A DNA stretch of 9,791 bases, taken from contig USBH01000046.1 in NCBI GenBank assembly GCA_900552925.1, forward strand, positions 1 to 9,791, written 5' to 3'. The notes under the pieces are model-generated. The model saw only the letters and a program-made list of their open reading frames with translations. It searched no databases and was not told where the DNA came from. The DNA comes from an uncultured Oscillospiraceae bacterium (lineage in GTDB: Bacteria; Bacillota; Clostridia; Oscillospirales; Acutalibacteraceae). How positions within the stretch are numbered: position 1 is the first letter of the stretch; each line of letters opens with the position of its first letter. Below are positions 1-7,041 of the stretch, one piece after another. Made by a program: the position numbers and the translations under genes.

Positions 1-1
1 T

Positions 2-76
2 GCCTTTGCCGCAACGAGCAAAGCGGCAATCGGCTTCGCCGACCGGCACAAAAAAATAATAAGGAATGGAGATTAA
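2..76 (+). CDS. Possible C-terminal tail of an upstream gene (partial)
   Basis: The reading frame open from base 2 ends with TAA at 74-76, one base before the ATG at 78. It would give about 24 residues ending in HKKIIRNGD, with codon use (GCC, GGC, TTC, GAC) like the genes that follow, and the next gene's ribosome binding site lies inside it, as is common in operons. A second frame ends earlier, with TAA at 57-59, and reads as a less convincing Arg/Ser/Pro-rich tail. The gene itself lies outside the window and cannot be identified. CcdA-type membrane redox partners often precede TlpA-like genes, but nothing visible here proves that. Confidence 0.3.
   Translation, partial: AFAATSKAAIGFADRHKKIIRNGD
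68..72 (+). promoter_or_regulatory. Ribosome binding site fixing the TlpA-like start
   Basis: GGAGA sits 6 nt upstream of the ATG at 78. An in-frame ATG at 66 would have only AAGGA directly touching it, with no spacer, so 78 is the better start. Confidence 0.7.
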
Positions 77-77
77 T

Positions 78-647
78 ATGAAAAGCAAGATCAAGTGGAT
101 CCTTCTCGCGGCCGGCCTCGTCGTCGTGATCGCAGGCGCCGCCGTTTTGTACCGCGTGCTGAGCGCGAATTACAGCGGGGAAAACCTGATGCAGAGCGCG
201 CAGACACAGGAGCAGTCCGCACAGGAAAGCGAATTTGCGGCGCCCGATTTCACGGTATACGACGGCGACGGCAACGAGGTGCACCTTTCCGATTACAAGG
301 GCAAGCCCGTCGTCCTCAATTTCTGGGCCACCTGGTGCTATTACTGCAAGGAGGAAATGCCGGATTTCGACCGGGCGTATGAAAAATACCCGGATGTGCA
401 GTTCCTCATGGTAAACGCCACCGACGGCATTCAGGAGACAATGGCGTCTGCAAAGGAATACGTCGAACAGGAGGGCTTCCAGTTTGACGTTTTCTTCGAC
501 ACGAATTTCGACGCCGTCAACGCGTACCAGGTATCCGGATTTCCCGCCACCTTCTTCATCGACGAAAATGGAAATCTGGTGACGTACGGCAGAGGGATGC
601 TCGATTTTGAAACGCTCGAAAAAGGAATTCAGATGATTACGGAATAG
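78..647 (+). CDS. Membrane-anchored TlpA/ResA-like thioredoxin-fold oxidoreductase
   Basis: The 189-residue protein begins with a Lys-rich N-terminus and one hydrophobic segment (about residues 7-27), followed by a Gln/Ser/Ala/Glu-rich linker and a thioredoxin fold from about residue 55. The segment has no lipobox Cys, so it looks like a membrane anchor that places the domain outside the cytoplasm. The active site is WCYYC (Cys87, Cys90) in the usual FWATWC context, followed by KEEMPDF. The cis-proline is Pro156 in [10 protein letters not shown]. TlpA/ResA proteins reduce or exchange disulfides in exported proteins, for example during cytochrome c maturation or in extracytoplasmic peroxide defence. 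The peroxiredoxin gene starts 10 nt downstream, with its ribosome binding site overlapping this stop codon, so the two are almost certainly co-transcribed. The family is clear. The physiological partner is not, because no cytochrome or CcdA gene is visible. Confidence 0.93.
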   Translation: MKSKIKWILLAAGLVVVIAGAAVLYRVLSANYSGENLMQSAQTQEQSAQESEFAAPDFTVYDGDGNEVHLSDYKGKPVVLNFWATWCYYCKEEMPDFDRAYEKYPDVQFLMVNATDGIQETMASAKEYVEQEGFQFDVFFDTNFDAVNAYQVSGFPATFFIDENGNLVTYGRGMLDFETLEKGIQMITE

Positions 648-657
648 GAGGATCATT

Positions 658-1110
658 ATGCTCAACATCGGAGATAAAGCGCCGGAGTTTACACTGGAGG
701 ACAAGGACGGCAAGACCGTTTCCCTCTCCGACTTCGCCGGCAAAAAGGTGGTTCTGTACTTCTACCCCAAGGACAACACGCCCGGCTGCACCAGACAGGC
801 CTGCGCGTTTGCCGGGCTGTACGGGGAATTTCAGAAAAAGGGCGTCGAAGTGATCGGCATCAGCCGCGACAGCGTCGCCTCCCACAGCAGATTTGCCGAA
901 AAGCACGCGCTGCCCTTTATCCTGCTTTCGGACCCGGAGCTGACCGCCATTCAGGCGTACGGCGTCTGGCAGGAAAAGAAGATGTACGGCAAGACCACGA
1001 TGGGCGTCGTGCGCACGACCTTCCTCATCGACGAGCAGGGCAAAATCCAGAGGGTGATGCCCAAGGTAAAGCCGGATACAAACGCGGCGGAAATCCTCGC
1101 GCAGCTTTAA
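658..1110 (+). CDS. bcp: Bcp/PrxQ-type peroxiredoxin (thioredoxin-dependent thiol peroxidase)
   Basis: This 150-residue protein matches the usual length of BCP/PrxQ peroxiredoxins, which reduce H2O2 and organic hydroperoxides in the cytoplasm with thioredoxin as electron donor. The N-terminal [14 protein letters not shown] is typical. The peroxidatic Cys44 lies in [14 protein letters not shown], and Cys49 sits five residues on, the C-X4-C spacing of PrxQ enzymes that form an intramolecular disulfide. Thr41, Pro42 and Arg119 (in VVRTTFLID) complete the expected active site. An AGGAGG at 646-651, 6 nt before the ATG, overlaps the stop of the TlpA-like gene and indicates translational linkage. 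No signal peptide is present. A strong terminator follows at 1157-1211. Every family residue that can be checked by eye is present. Confidence 0.96.
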   Translation: MLNIGDKAPEFTLEDKDGKTVSLSDFAGKKVVLYFYPKDNTPGCTRQACAFAGLYGEFQKKGVEVIGISRDSVASHSRFAEKHALPFILLSDPELTAIQAYGVWQEKKMYGKTTMGVVRTTFLIDEQGKIQRVMPKVKPDTNAAEILAQL

Positions 1111-1156
1111 AAGCGCTTGAAGCGCGGGTTTTCCGCAAAAACCGCATTTGCCGCAT

Positions 1157-1211
1157 AAAAAAGACAGGCGGAATTTGGAACTCCCCGGAGGATCCAGATT
1201 CCGCCTGTTTT
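1157..1211. terminator. Probably bidirectional intrinsic terminator after the peroxiredoxin gene
   Basis: A perfect 11-bp stem pairs ACAGGCGGAAT (1164-1174) with ATTCCGCCTGT (1198-1208). The stem continues inward through TTGGA/TCCAG with one wobble pair, and a small GC-rich hairpin tops it. On the + strand it ends in TGTTTT, serving the tlpA-like/bcp unit. On the - strand the A-run at 1157-1162 becomes six U's, a stronger tail, so it can also stop leftward transcripts coming from the tRNA side. Confidence 0.85.
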
Positions 1212-1352
1212 GCACCCAGAAAGGCCCTGTTTCCCCGCGCCAAAGCCGCCGCGAAGCGACAAAATGAAACCGAAGTCCGACGGCAGCGGGGGCATTCCGG
1301 GCCAAGGCCTGGCGGCACAGATACGTCCCGCCGCCCGAAAAAACAGATAAGA
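1212..1352. other. GC-rich spacer between two terminators, no gene seen
   Basis: About 140 bases lie between the peroxiredoxin terminator and the tRNA terminator. Open frames run through it, but they have no ribosome binding site, no recognisable protein and start inside terminator sequence. No promoter-like pair of boxes and no long inverted repeat stands out. It may be plain spacer or a remnant. Confidence 0.4.
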
Positions 1353-1386
1353 AAAACGGAGCAAGCCTTATCGCTTGCTCCGTTTT
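1353..1386 (-). terminator. Intrinsic terminator of the tRNA-Leu gene
   Basis: A perfect 14-bp stem (AAAACGGAGCAAGC at 1353-1366 with its complement at 1373-1386) closes a 6-nt loop. On the - strand it begins at the last base of the tRNA's CCA end and is followed by five U's, then a second U-run about ten bases later. The placement and strong tail point to leftward termination right after the tRNA. Confidence 0.9.
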
Positions 1387-1469
1387 GGTGCGCGAGACGG
1401 GACTTGAACCCGTACGTCATAAACACACGCCCCTCAAACGTGCCTGTCTGCCAATTCCAGCACTCGCGC
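1386..1469 (-). tRNA. tRNA-Leu (anticodon GAG)
   Basis: Read on the - strand, the 84-base gene has a 7-bp acceptor stem GCGCGAG/CTCGCGC, discriminator A and an encoded CCA end. The D-arm CTGGAATTGGCAGAC is typical of tRNA-Leu. The anticodon stem CACGT/GCGTG (closing U-G pair) holds the loop TTGAGGG with anticodon GAG, which reads CUC and CUU. A 12-nt variable arm can form GTT/GAC, and the T-arm is ACGGG-TTCAAGT-CCCGT. It has its own consensus-like promoter on the right and a terminator starting at its 3' end, so it appears to be a single-gene transcription unit. The variable arm is short for a class II tRNA but still forms a stem. Confidence 0.95.
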
Positions 1470-1481
1470 TCAACAAAAATT

Positions 1482-1509
1482 ATTATACCATAATTTTTAC
1501 ATTTGTCAA
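1482..1509 (-). promoter_or_regulatory. Sigma-70-type promoter of tRNA-Leu
   Basis: On the - strand, a perfect TTGACA (complement of 1504-1509) and a perfect TATAAT (complement of 1482-1487) are separated by 16 nt of AT-rich sequence. Transcription would begin around 1475, a few bases before the mature tRNA 5' end at 1469. Such a consensus match suits a highly expressed stable RNA. Confidence 0.9.
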
Positions 1510-1565
1510 CGTTTTTCTTTACGCAACGGGGAAATCGGCTGTAATTTCCTCCTCTGCGCCTTGCG

Positions 1566-1594
1566 TGGACATTCCGCCCCGGCCGTGCTATAAT
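1566..1594 (+). promoter_or_regulatory. Sigma-70-type promoter of the UvrA-like gene
   Basis: TGGACA (1566-1571, five of six matches to TTGACA) is followed after exactly 17 nt by a perfect TATAAT (1589-1594). The predicted start near 1601 leaves a leader of about 30 nt with GGGAAGG (1617-1623) 7 nt before the ATG. The promoter is divergent from that of the tRNA, whose -35 box lies 56 nt away. No operator-like repeat is evident between them. Confidence 0.85.
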
Positions 1595-1630
1595 AGACAC
1601 GCTTAATTTTTATTCTGGGAAGGTATCTGC

Positions 1631-4126
1631 ATGAACGACAGGCCGGAAGCCCCGAAGGCAATCGAAATCCGGGGCGCAAGAGTCCACAATCTGAAAAATA
1701 TCGACGTCGACGTGCCGCTGAACCGGATCGTCGGCATCGCCGGGGTGTCCGGCTCCGGGAAGTCCTCGCTGGCCCTCGGCGTGCTGTATGCGGAGGGCTC
1801 CCGGCGCTATCTCGAGGCCCTCTCCACCTACACCCGGCGGCGCATGACGCAGGCCGCAAAGGCCGACGTGGACGAGGTGCTGTACGTGCCGGCCGCGCTC
1901 GCTCTGCACCAGCGGCCCGGCGTGCCCGGCATCCGCAGCACCTTCGGCACCGGCACGGAGCTGCTCAACAGTCTGCGGCTGATGTTCTCCCGCCTGGCCA
2001 GCCACCGCTGCCCGAACGGGCATTATCTCGCGCCGACGCTGGCCGTTGCGGAGGGCAAGGCGCTGACCTGCCCCGTGTGCGGCGTGCGCTTCTTTCCGCC
2101 GGGCGCCGAGGAGCTGGCCTTCAACAGCCAGGGCGCCTGCCCCACCTGCAGCGGAACCGGCATCGTGCGGACGGTCGACCGCAGCACGCTCGTCCCGGAC
2201 GAATCGCTCTCGATCGACGAGGGCGCGGTCGCGCCGTGGAACACGCTGATGTGGTCGCTGATGACCGACGTCTGCCGGGCGATGGGCGTCCGCACGGACG
2301 TCCCGTTCCGCACGCTTTCGGCGGAGGAAAAGGACATCGTCTACAACGGTCCCGCCGTGAAAAAGCACATCTTCTACCACGCCAAAAATTCCGAACAGGC
2401 CGGCGAGCTCGACTTCACCTATTACAACGCCGTTTACACGGTGGAAAACGCGTTGGCCAAGGTCAAGGACGAAAAGGGCATGAAGCGGGTGGAAAAGTTT
2501 CTGAAGCAGGACGTCTGCCCCGACTGCGGCGGCTCGCGCCTTTCCGATGCGGCCCGCGCGCCGAAGCTCCGCGGCATCGGGCTGGACGAGGCCTGCCGCA
2601 TGACGCTCTCCGCCCTCGTCCGCTGGGTGGACAACGTGCCGGCCTCGCTGCCCGCGCCGATGCGCCCGATGGCCGAAAGCATCTGTGATTCCTTCCGCAC
2701 GGCGGCGCGCCGGCTGATGGACCTCGGCCTCTCCTACCTCACGCTCGACCGCGCCGCCTCCACGCTCTCCACCGGCGAGCGCCAGCGGATGCAGCTTGCC
2801 CGCGCGGTGCGCAACCGGACGACCGGCGTGCTCTACGTGCTGGACGAGCCCTCGATCGGGTTGCACCCGTCGAACATTGACGGCCTGAACGCGGTCATGC
2901 ACGACCTCGTCGCCGACGGGAATTCCGTCCTGCTCGTCGACCACGACACGCAGATCCTTTCGGAGGCGGACTGGATCATCGAGATGGGGCCGCGCGCCGG
3001 CGCAGACGGCGGCCGCGTCGTGGCCGAGGGCACCGTGCAGGACCTCGCCGATAACGAACGCTCCTTGATCGGCCCCTTTCTCGCGGGGAAGGCCCACGCC
3101 GGAATGCCGACAGCCACCCGCGCCGACGCGCTGTTTCAGGACGGCCGGATCCACCTGTCCACCACGGCCATACACACCGTGAAGCCGCTGGAGGTCGACA
3201 TCCCGAAAGGGAAGCTCACCGTCGTCACCGGCGTGTCCGGCTCCGGCAAGACAACGCTGATCCTCGAAAGCCTCGTCCCCGCGCTTTCGTCGTCGCTCGC
3301 CGGCAAAAAGCTGCCCGACCACGTCCTTTCGATCGACGCGCCGGGCATCGGGCAGATCAAGCTGATCGACGCCACGCCGATCGGCATCAACGTGCGCTCG
3401 ACTGTGGCCACCTACGCCAACGTGCACGACGAGCTGCGCAAGGTCTTTGCGAAGACGCCGGACGCCAAGCGGCTCGGCTTCAAGGCCGGCGACTTCTCCT
3501 ACAACACGGGCCGCCTGCGCTGCCCGACCTGCGACGGAACAGGCGTGATCAGCCTCGACGTGCAGTTCCTGCCCGACGTGGAGATCCCCTGCCCGGACTG
3601 CCGCGGCTCGCGCTACGCCAGAGACGCCGAAGCGGTCCGCTATTCCGGCGGCGGGGAAAAATCCTACACGCTGCCCGAACTGATGGGCATGGACGTCACC
3701 TCCGCCTGCACCGCCTGCGGCGGGCTCAAGCTCGTGCGCCAGCGCCTGCAGGTGCTGCAGGATCTCGGCCTCGGCTACCTGACGCTCGGCGAAGCGACGC
3801 CGAGCCTTTCCGGCGGCGAGGCGCAGCGGCTGAAGCTCGCGAGCGAAATGGGCCGCGGCCAGTCGGATTCTGTTTTCGTGTTCGATGAGCCGACGATCGG
3901 CCTGCATCCGCTGGACGTGCAGACGCTGCTCGGCGTGTTCCGGACGCTGATCGAAAACGGCGCCACCGTCATCGTGATCGAGCACGATCTCGACGTGATC
4001 CGCAGCGCCGACTACATCCTCGACATGGGGCCGGGCGGCGGCGAGGAGGGCGGCCGGCTCGTAGCCGCCGGCACGCCTGCCGAGATCGCCGCGAACAAGG
4101 ACAGCGTCACCGGAAGATACCTGTAA
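1631..4126 (+). CDS. UvrA paralogue lacking the UvrB-binding domain (UvrA2/DrrC-like ABC ATPase)
   Basis: The 831-residue protein has the tandem ABC layout of UvrA: Walker A GVSGSGKS (38-45), zinc module CPVC...CPTC (Cys147/150/170/173), CPDC (296-299), signature LSTGE (379-383), Walker B VLDEP (403-407) and His438. The second half has Walker A GVSGSGKT (534-541), zinc module with Cys631/634/654/657, LSGGE (726-730), Walker B FDEP (751-754) and His785. Repair UvrA is about 940 residues. The missing part is largely the roughly 115-residue UvrB-binding domain: here RCPNGH (126-131) runs almost directly into the first zinc module. Such short forms (Deinococcus UvrA2, Streptomyces DrrC) are linked to tolerance of DNA-binding drugs rather than canonical excision. 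An extra CTAC (693-696) precedes the second signature. The gene is monocistronic with its own promoter and very GC-rich. The family is certain, the role inferred. Confidence 0.93.
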   Translation: MNDRPEAPKAIEIRGARVHNLKNIDVDVPLNRIVGIAGVSGSGKSSLALGVLYAEGSRRYLEALSTYTRRRMTQAAKADVDEVLYVPAALALHQRPGVPGIRSTFGTGTELLNSLRLMFSRLASHRCPNGHYLAPTLAVAEGKALTCPVCGVRFFPPGAEELAFNSQGACPTCSGTGIVRTVDRSTLVPDESLSIDEGAVAPWNTLMWSLMTDVCRAMGVRTDVPFRTLSAEEKDIVYNGPAVKKHIFYHAKNSEQAGELDFTYYNAVYTVENALAKVKDEKGMKRVEKFLKQDVCPDCGGSRLSDAARAPKLRGIGLDEACRMTLSALVRWVDNVPASLPAPMRPMAESICDSFRTAARRLMDLGLSYLTLDRAASTLSTGERQRMQLARAVRNRTTGVLYVLDEPSIGLHPSNIDGLNAVMHDLVADGNSVLLVDHDTQILSEADWIIEMGPRAGADGGRVVAEGTVQDLADNERSLIGPFLAGKAHAGMPTATRADALFQDGRIHLSTTAIHTVKPLEVDIPKGKLTVVTGVSGSGKTTLILESLVPALSSSLAGKKLPDHVLSIDAPGIGQIKLIDATPIGINVRSTVATYANVHDELRKVFAKTPDAKRLGFKAGDFSYNTGRLRCPTCDGTGVISLDVQFLPDVEIPCPDCRGSRYARDAEAVRYSGGGEKSYTLPELMGMDVTSACTACGGLKLVRQRLQVLQDLGLGYLTLGEATPSLSGGEAQRLKLASEMGRGQSDSVFVFDEPTIGLHPLDVQTLLGVFRTLIENGATVIVIEHDLDVIRSADYILDMGPGGGEEGGRLVAAGTPAEIAANKDSVTGRYL

Positions 4127-4130
4127 ACCG

Positions 4131-4147
4131 GCGGCCGCATCGGCCGC
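4131..4147. repeat. GC-only inverted repeat between convergent genes
   Basis: GCGGCCG and CGGCCGC form a perfect 7-bp stem with a CAT loop, 4 nt after the stop of the UvrA-like gene and about 30 nt before the end of the operon coming from the right. Neither strand has a U-run after it, so it is at best an atypical terminator shared by the convergent genes. Confidence 0.45.
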
Positions 4148-4178
4148 AAACCCGCATACGTCCGGAAAGCGCACCGCA

Positions 4179-5150
4179 CTATTTATTCGCATTATTTGCA
4201 TTGCCGCTTTCGACTACAGCCGTGTACTTTTGCAGGGAATCATTCCACTTTGCATAGTCCGCGTCCACGCGGTGATCCGTCAGCAGCCCCGTCTTTTTGA
4301 GATAATCGGAAAGGTAGCGCGTTACTTTCACCGCGCCGAAATGATTCAGATGATCACCTGCATCGCGCGTATCCCGGCTCCAGTCGATCTGAACCTGATC
4401 GTTCATCAGATTCAGATCGATATACGTACATCCCAGCGCCCCGGCCAGCGTCACAATGCCGTTATGGCGCTCATAATTCCAATTTACCGTGCTCGGCGTA
4501 CTCAGAAGCACAAGCCGGCTGCCGTTTTCGTCGCAGAGCGCCTTCATTTCCCGGACGTACTGCTCGTTCAGATCCGGGATCTGCGCGACCGCCTCAGTAG
4601 GTTTCATATGCCCGATTTTGCTGGGAACGATTTTTGTGTTATACCTGTACCCCTTGTAATCATCGGTCCATGTGAATCTGGCCTTCCCCGTAAAATCATG
4701 CAGCCCCAGTGATTTCCATCGGTCATGATACTGAAACACGGAAAATAAATTGCCAAGTGCCGTATTGACCGCTTGATTGGGAGAAATCTTCCTGTAAATC
4801 GCATTGGTCTCTAAAATCACGATTTTGGGCTTTTGCTTTTCAAAGGCACGGCGCAGCAAAACCGCGCTGTAGTTCAGCGGCTGGGCGCTTGTCCCGCATA
4901 CATAGGCCGTATAGCCGGTTTCCTTCCAGATCTGCATCGGCGAGATCGACGAATAAGATTCGCTGTCGCCAAGCACCAGGACGTCGATGGTATTCTCCTT
5001 TTCGCCGAGAATCCCGTTGGCCTGCGCCTCCTCCATACCGAACTCAGACATGTTGTTTTTCGGTATAAAAACGAAGGAAGCCATCAGCAGAATTGCGGCG
5101 AGCATTCCGAAAAACAGTATAACGGACAGTATTCTTTTTGCATAGATCAT
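4179..5150 (-). CDS. Membrane-anchored SGNH-hydrolase-like protein (DltD/AlgJ-like)
   Basis: The 323-residue protein has one N-terminal hydrophobic segment (about residues 8-28) and an otherwise soluble domain, which should face the outside. The SGNH block I is LGDSES (60-65) with candidate nucleophile Ser63, after the strand IDVLVL. The C-terminal block is RDAGDHLNHFGAVKVT (262-277) with candidate His267 and Asp263 or Asp266. In Dlt and alginate or peptidoglycan O-acetylation systems, proteins of this type sit beside an MBOAT and complete acyl transfer to the surface polymer. Its start follows AAGGAG (complement of 5158-5163) by 7 nt, and that site overlaps the MBOAT stop, so it is the last gene of the operon. 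The C-terminus is a short Asn/Ala/Gly-rich tail. Family assignment rests on topology, motifs and context. A direct hydrolase role is less likely. Confidence 0.82.
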   Translation of the reverse strand: MIYAKRILSVILFFGMLAAILLMASFVFIPKNNMSEFGMEEAQANGILGEKENTIDVLVLGDSESYSSISPMQIWKETGYTAYVCGTSAQPLNYSAVLLRRAFEKQKPKIVILETNAIYRKISPNQAVNTALGNLFSVFQYHDRWKSLGLHDFTGKARFTWTDDYKGYRYNTKIVPSKIGHMKPTEAVAQIPDLNEQYVREMKALCDENGSRLVLLSTPSTVNWNYERHNGIVTLAGALGCTYIDLNLMNDQVQIDWSRDTRDAGDHLNHFGAVKVTRYLSDYLKKTGLLTDHRVDADYAKWNDSLQKYTAVVESGNANNANK

Positions 5151-5161
5151 AACACTTCTCC

Positions 5162-6763
5162 TTAAAAGCCGGCATAAATCGGATCTACCGGGACATAACC
5201 TGCACCATAAGCGCCGAAAATCACAACAAAGAGGATCAGCGCATAATACGCTGCAAAGCGCAGCGCTACATTTTTCGCTGCAAGCTGCGCCCGGATTTTT
5301 ATATTGCGCTCCTGCAAAACGCCGACTGTGAAAACGAGCGCCAGCGCAACCCCGACAATCAGAAAATCCTGTCTGTCCATTCCAAAGGTGAAGATGGAGT
5401 GATCCTGAACTGTCGACAGCGAAAAGTCCGTAAAGATCCTCTTAAACATGGCGAGGCCGGCTTTGAGCCCGTGGGCGCGGAAGAAAAGCTCGCCGACGCA
5501 CACCAGCGCCAAGGTGCGAACGATCCGTAAGCAGCGATACGGCGCGCTGTTTCTTTCAATGTGCAGCTTCTCCGCCGCCTGTGCAGCCAGAGGCTCTATC
5601 AGGCTGCCCGCCAGAATCAGTGCAAAATGGTACATGCCAAAGAATATATAATTCCATCCCGCTCCATGCCAGAGGCCGTTGCATAGCCAGACGCAGAACA
5701 GCGCGACGGCGCCGGACGCAAGGGGCCCAAACCGGTTGCCGAGCCGCTTTCTGGCGCGGACCGTCAGCTTCTTCAGCGGCGCCGACATGGAAAGCGGGTA
5801 GAAAACGTAATCCTTAAACCAGGTTCCCAGTGTGATATGCCATCTTTTCCAGAACTCCGATATGGATTTGGAGAAAAACGGCCGCTGGAAGTTTTCAGGC
5901 AACCGCATTCCGAAAATCTGCCCGCTGCCGATGACAAGATCCATGGTCCCCGAAAAATCCATGTAAAGCTGAACGGTATACCCCACCGCCGCTACGGCAA
6001 GAACAAAGCCGTCGTAATTCTGATAGTCGGAAAAGACATTTTTGATCATCAGGTTCAGGCGATCCGCAACAACGATTTTTTTCATAAGGCCGAAAAGGAT
6101 CCTCTGCAAGCCGAACGTGAGATTCCGGTATTGCAGCTTCGGGGCCTCCCAAAGCTGCGCGGCCGTTTCCGAATAGCGGCAGATCGGGCCCTCCATGATC
6201 TGCGGGAAAAAGCTCATAAAGAGCGCCACACGCAGGAGATTGCGATCGGCCGGGATCTTTCGCCTGTATACGTCAAAAATGTAGGCCATCGCCTGCAGTG
6301 TGTAAAATGAGATGCCGATTGGCAGGATATAGGACGGGATTTCCAGCGCGAACGGGATGCGCAGCGCCCATAAAGCAGTGTTGATGTTGCCCGCAAAAAA
6401 CGGCCCATACTTCAGCACCAACAAAAGCCCGATATGCAGCGCCGCCGCAAAGGCGACAACAAGACGCTGCTTTTGCCGATACTGCACCCTCACGGCTTTG
6501 CGGTTCTCCTTTGGGGTCGCTGCCGCAAGCCGGTCGCAATCTTCCTGAAGGCTGGACAGCCACAAGCCCGTGTAATGGGTAGAAAGCGTGGAAAACAGCA
6601 AATAGGCGATCAGCTTTCCGCTGACCGCCCAGAAAAATGCATAACTCGAAAGCAGAAGGCTTATCCGGCGAAGCTTTTGCGGAAGCACGGCGTACAAGGC
6701 CACGGATATCGGCAAAAGAATCACCAAATATTCAATCGAGAAGTAGGAGGAGATGGAAAACAT
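5162..6763 (-). CDS. MBOAT-family membrane O-acyltransferase (AlgI/DltB-like)
   Basis: The 533-residue polytopic protein carries the hallmark motifs of bacterial surface-polymer MBOATs: LPIGISFYTLQAMAYIFDVY (147-166), MDFSGTMDL (268-276), FWKRWHITLGTWFKDYVFYPL (304-324, His309) and GLWHGAGWNYIFFGMYH (363-379) with the expected catalytic His366. These enzymes take an acyl group from a cytoplasmic carrier and pass it across the membrane toward a surface polymer or a partner SGNH protein. Its neighbours, a DltC-like carrier upstream and a DltD-like protein downstream, match that job. The start at 6763 follows GGAGGAGG by 6 nt and lies one base after the carrier gene's stop. An in-frame ATG at 6790 would overlap the carrier gene and lacks such a site. 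The C-terminus GAYGAGYVPVDPIYAGF (517-533) resembles tails of AlgI-like proteins. The donor and acceptor cannot be read from sequence. Confidence 0.94.
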   Translation of the reverse strand: MFSISSYFSIEYLVILLPISVALYAVLPQKLRRISLLLSSYAFFWAVSGKLIAYLLFSTLSTHYTGLWLSSLQEDCDRLAAATPKENRKAVRVQYRQKQRLVVAFAAALHIGLLLVLKYGPFFAGNINTALWALRIPFALEIPSYILPIGISFYTLQAMAYIFDVYRRKIPADRNLLRVALFMSFFPQIMEGPICRYSETAAQLWEAPKLQYRNLTFGLQRILFGLMKKIVVADRLNLMIKNVFSDYQNYDGFVLAVAAVGYTVQLYMDFSGTMDLVIGSGQIFGMRLPENFQRPFFSKSISEFWKRWHITLGTWFKDYVFYPLSMSAPLKKLTVRARKRLGNRFGPLASGAVALFCVWLCNGLWHGAGWNYIFFGMYHFALILAGSLIEPLAAQAAEKLHIERNSAPYRCLRIVRTLALVCVGELFFRAHGLKAGLAMFKRIFTDFSLSTVQDHSIFTFGMDRQDFLIVGVALALVFTVGVLQERNIKIRAQLAAKNVALRFAAYYALILFVVIFGAYGAGYVPVDPIYAGF

Positions 6764-6764
6764 C

Positions 6765-6998
6765 TTAGGCCTCCTCCTGCAAACGCACAATCATGGCCCA
6801 CAGGCTTTCTGCGGAATTGAAGTTATCCGGAACAATTTCCACTGCGGGAATCGTTATGTCAAATTTCTCTTCCAATTCCGCGACCAGTGCGAGAACGGAA
6901 AGCGAATCCAGATGTCTCCCATCGATCAGGTCAGTACAGGTAGCGTAATCCACTTCCGGCTGGATTTCTTCCAGAATTTCAATGAGTCTCTTCATCAT
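6765..6998 (-). CDS. Acyl/aminoacyl carrier protein (DltC-like)
   Basis: This 77-residue acidic protein has the size and helix layout of a phosphopantetheine carrier protein. The attachment site is Ser32 in HLDSLSVLALVAELEEKF, with the DSL motif at the start of helix II. DltC (about 78 residues) is the closest functional analogue: it carries an activated amino acid from the DltA ligase to the DltB MBOAT. The ATG at 6998 follows AAGGAG (complement of 7005-7010) by 6 nt. A second Met comes immediately after it. The decarboxylase ends 43 nt upstream and the MBOAT begins one base downstream. No phosphopantetheinyl transferase is encoded here, so activation must come from elsewhere in the genome. 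A fatty-acid ACP is unlikely given this setting. Confidence 0.92.
   Translation of the reverse strand: MMKRLIEILEEIQPEVDYATCTDLIDGRHLDSLSVLALVAELEEKFDITIPAVEIVPDNFNSAESLWAMIVRLQEEA
6771..6778 (-). promoter_or_regulatory. Ribosome binding site fixing the MBOAT start
   Basis: GGAGGAGG on the - strand encodes the last Glu codons of the carrier protein and sits 6 nt before the ATG at 6763. It decides for that start over the upstream in-frame ATG at 6790 and implies tight translational coupling. Confidence 0.85.
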
Positions 6999-7041
6999 AT
7001 GCCTCTCCTTATAGAATAATCAGTAGCTATTAAAGCCTTTT

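Noticed and set aside
637..1364. Open frames on the - strand over and after the peroxiredoxin gene
   Set aside because: They overlap a clear gene or start inside terminator sequence, with no ribosome binding site and biased composition.
4131..4147. The GC palindrome as a firm intrinsic terminator
   Set aside because: There is no U-run on either side and the loop is only 3 nt, so it is reported as an inverted repeat only.
1610..4201. Very long open frame (863 codons) on the - strand antisense to the UvrA-like gene
   Set aside because: It arises from the high GC of the + strand gene. Its translation is Arg/His/Gly/Ala-rich without any domain, while the + strand frame has every UvrA motif.
6999..7041. 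Internal promoter before the carrier gene
   Set aside because: The 43-nt gap is AT-rich but shows no -35/-10 pair with acceptable spacing.
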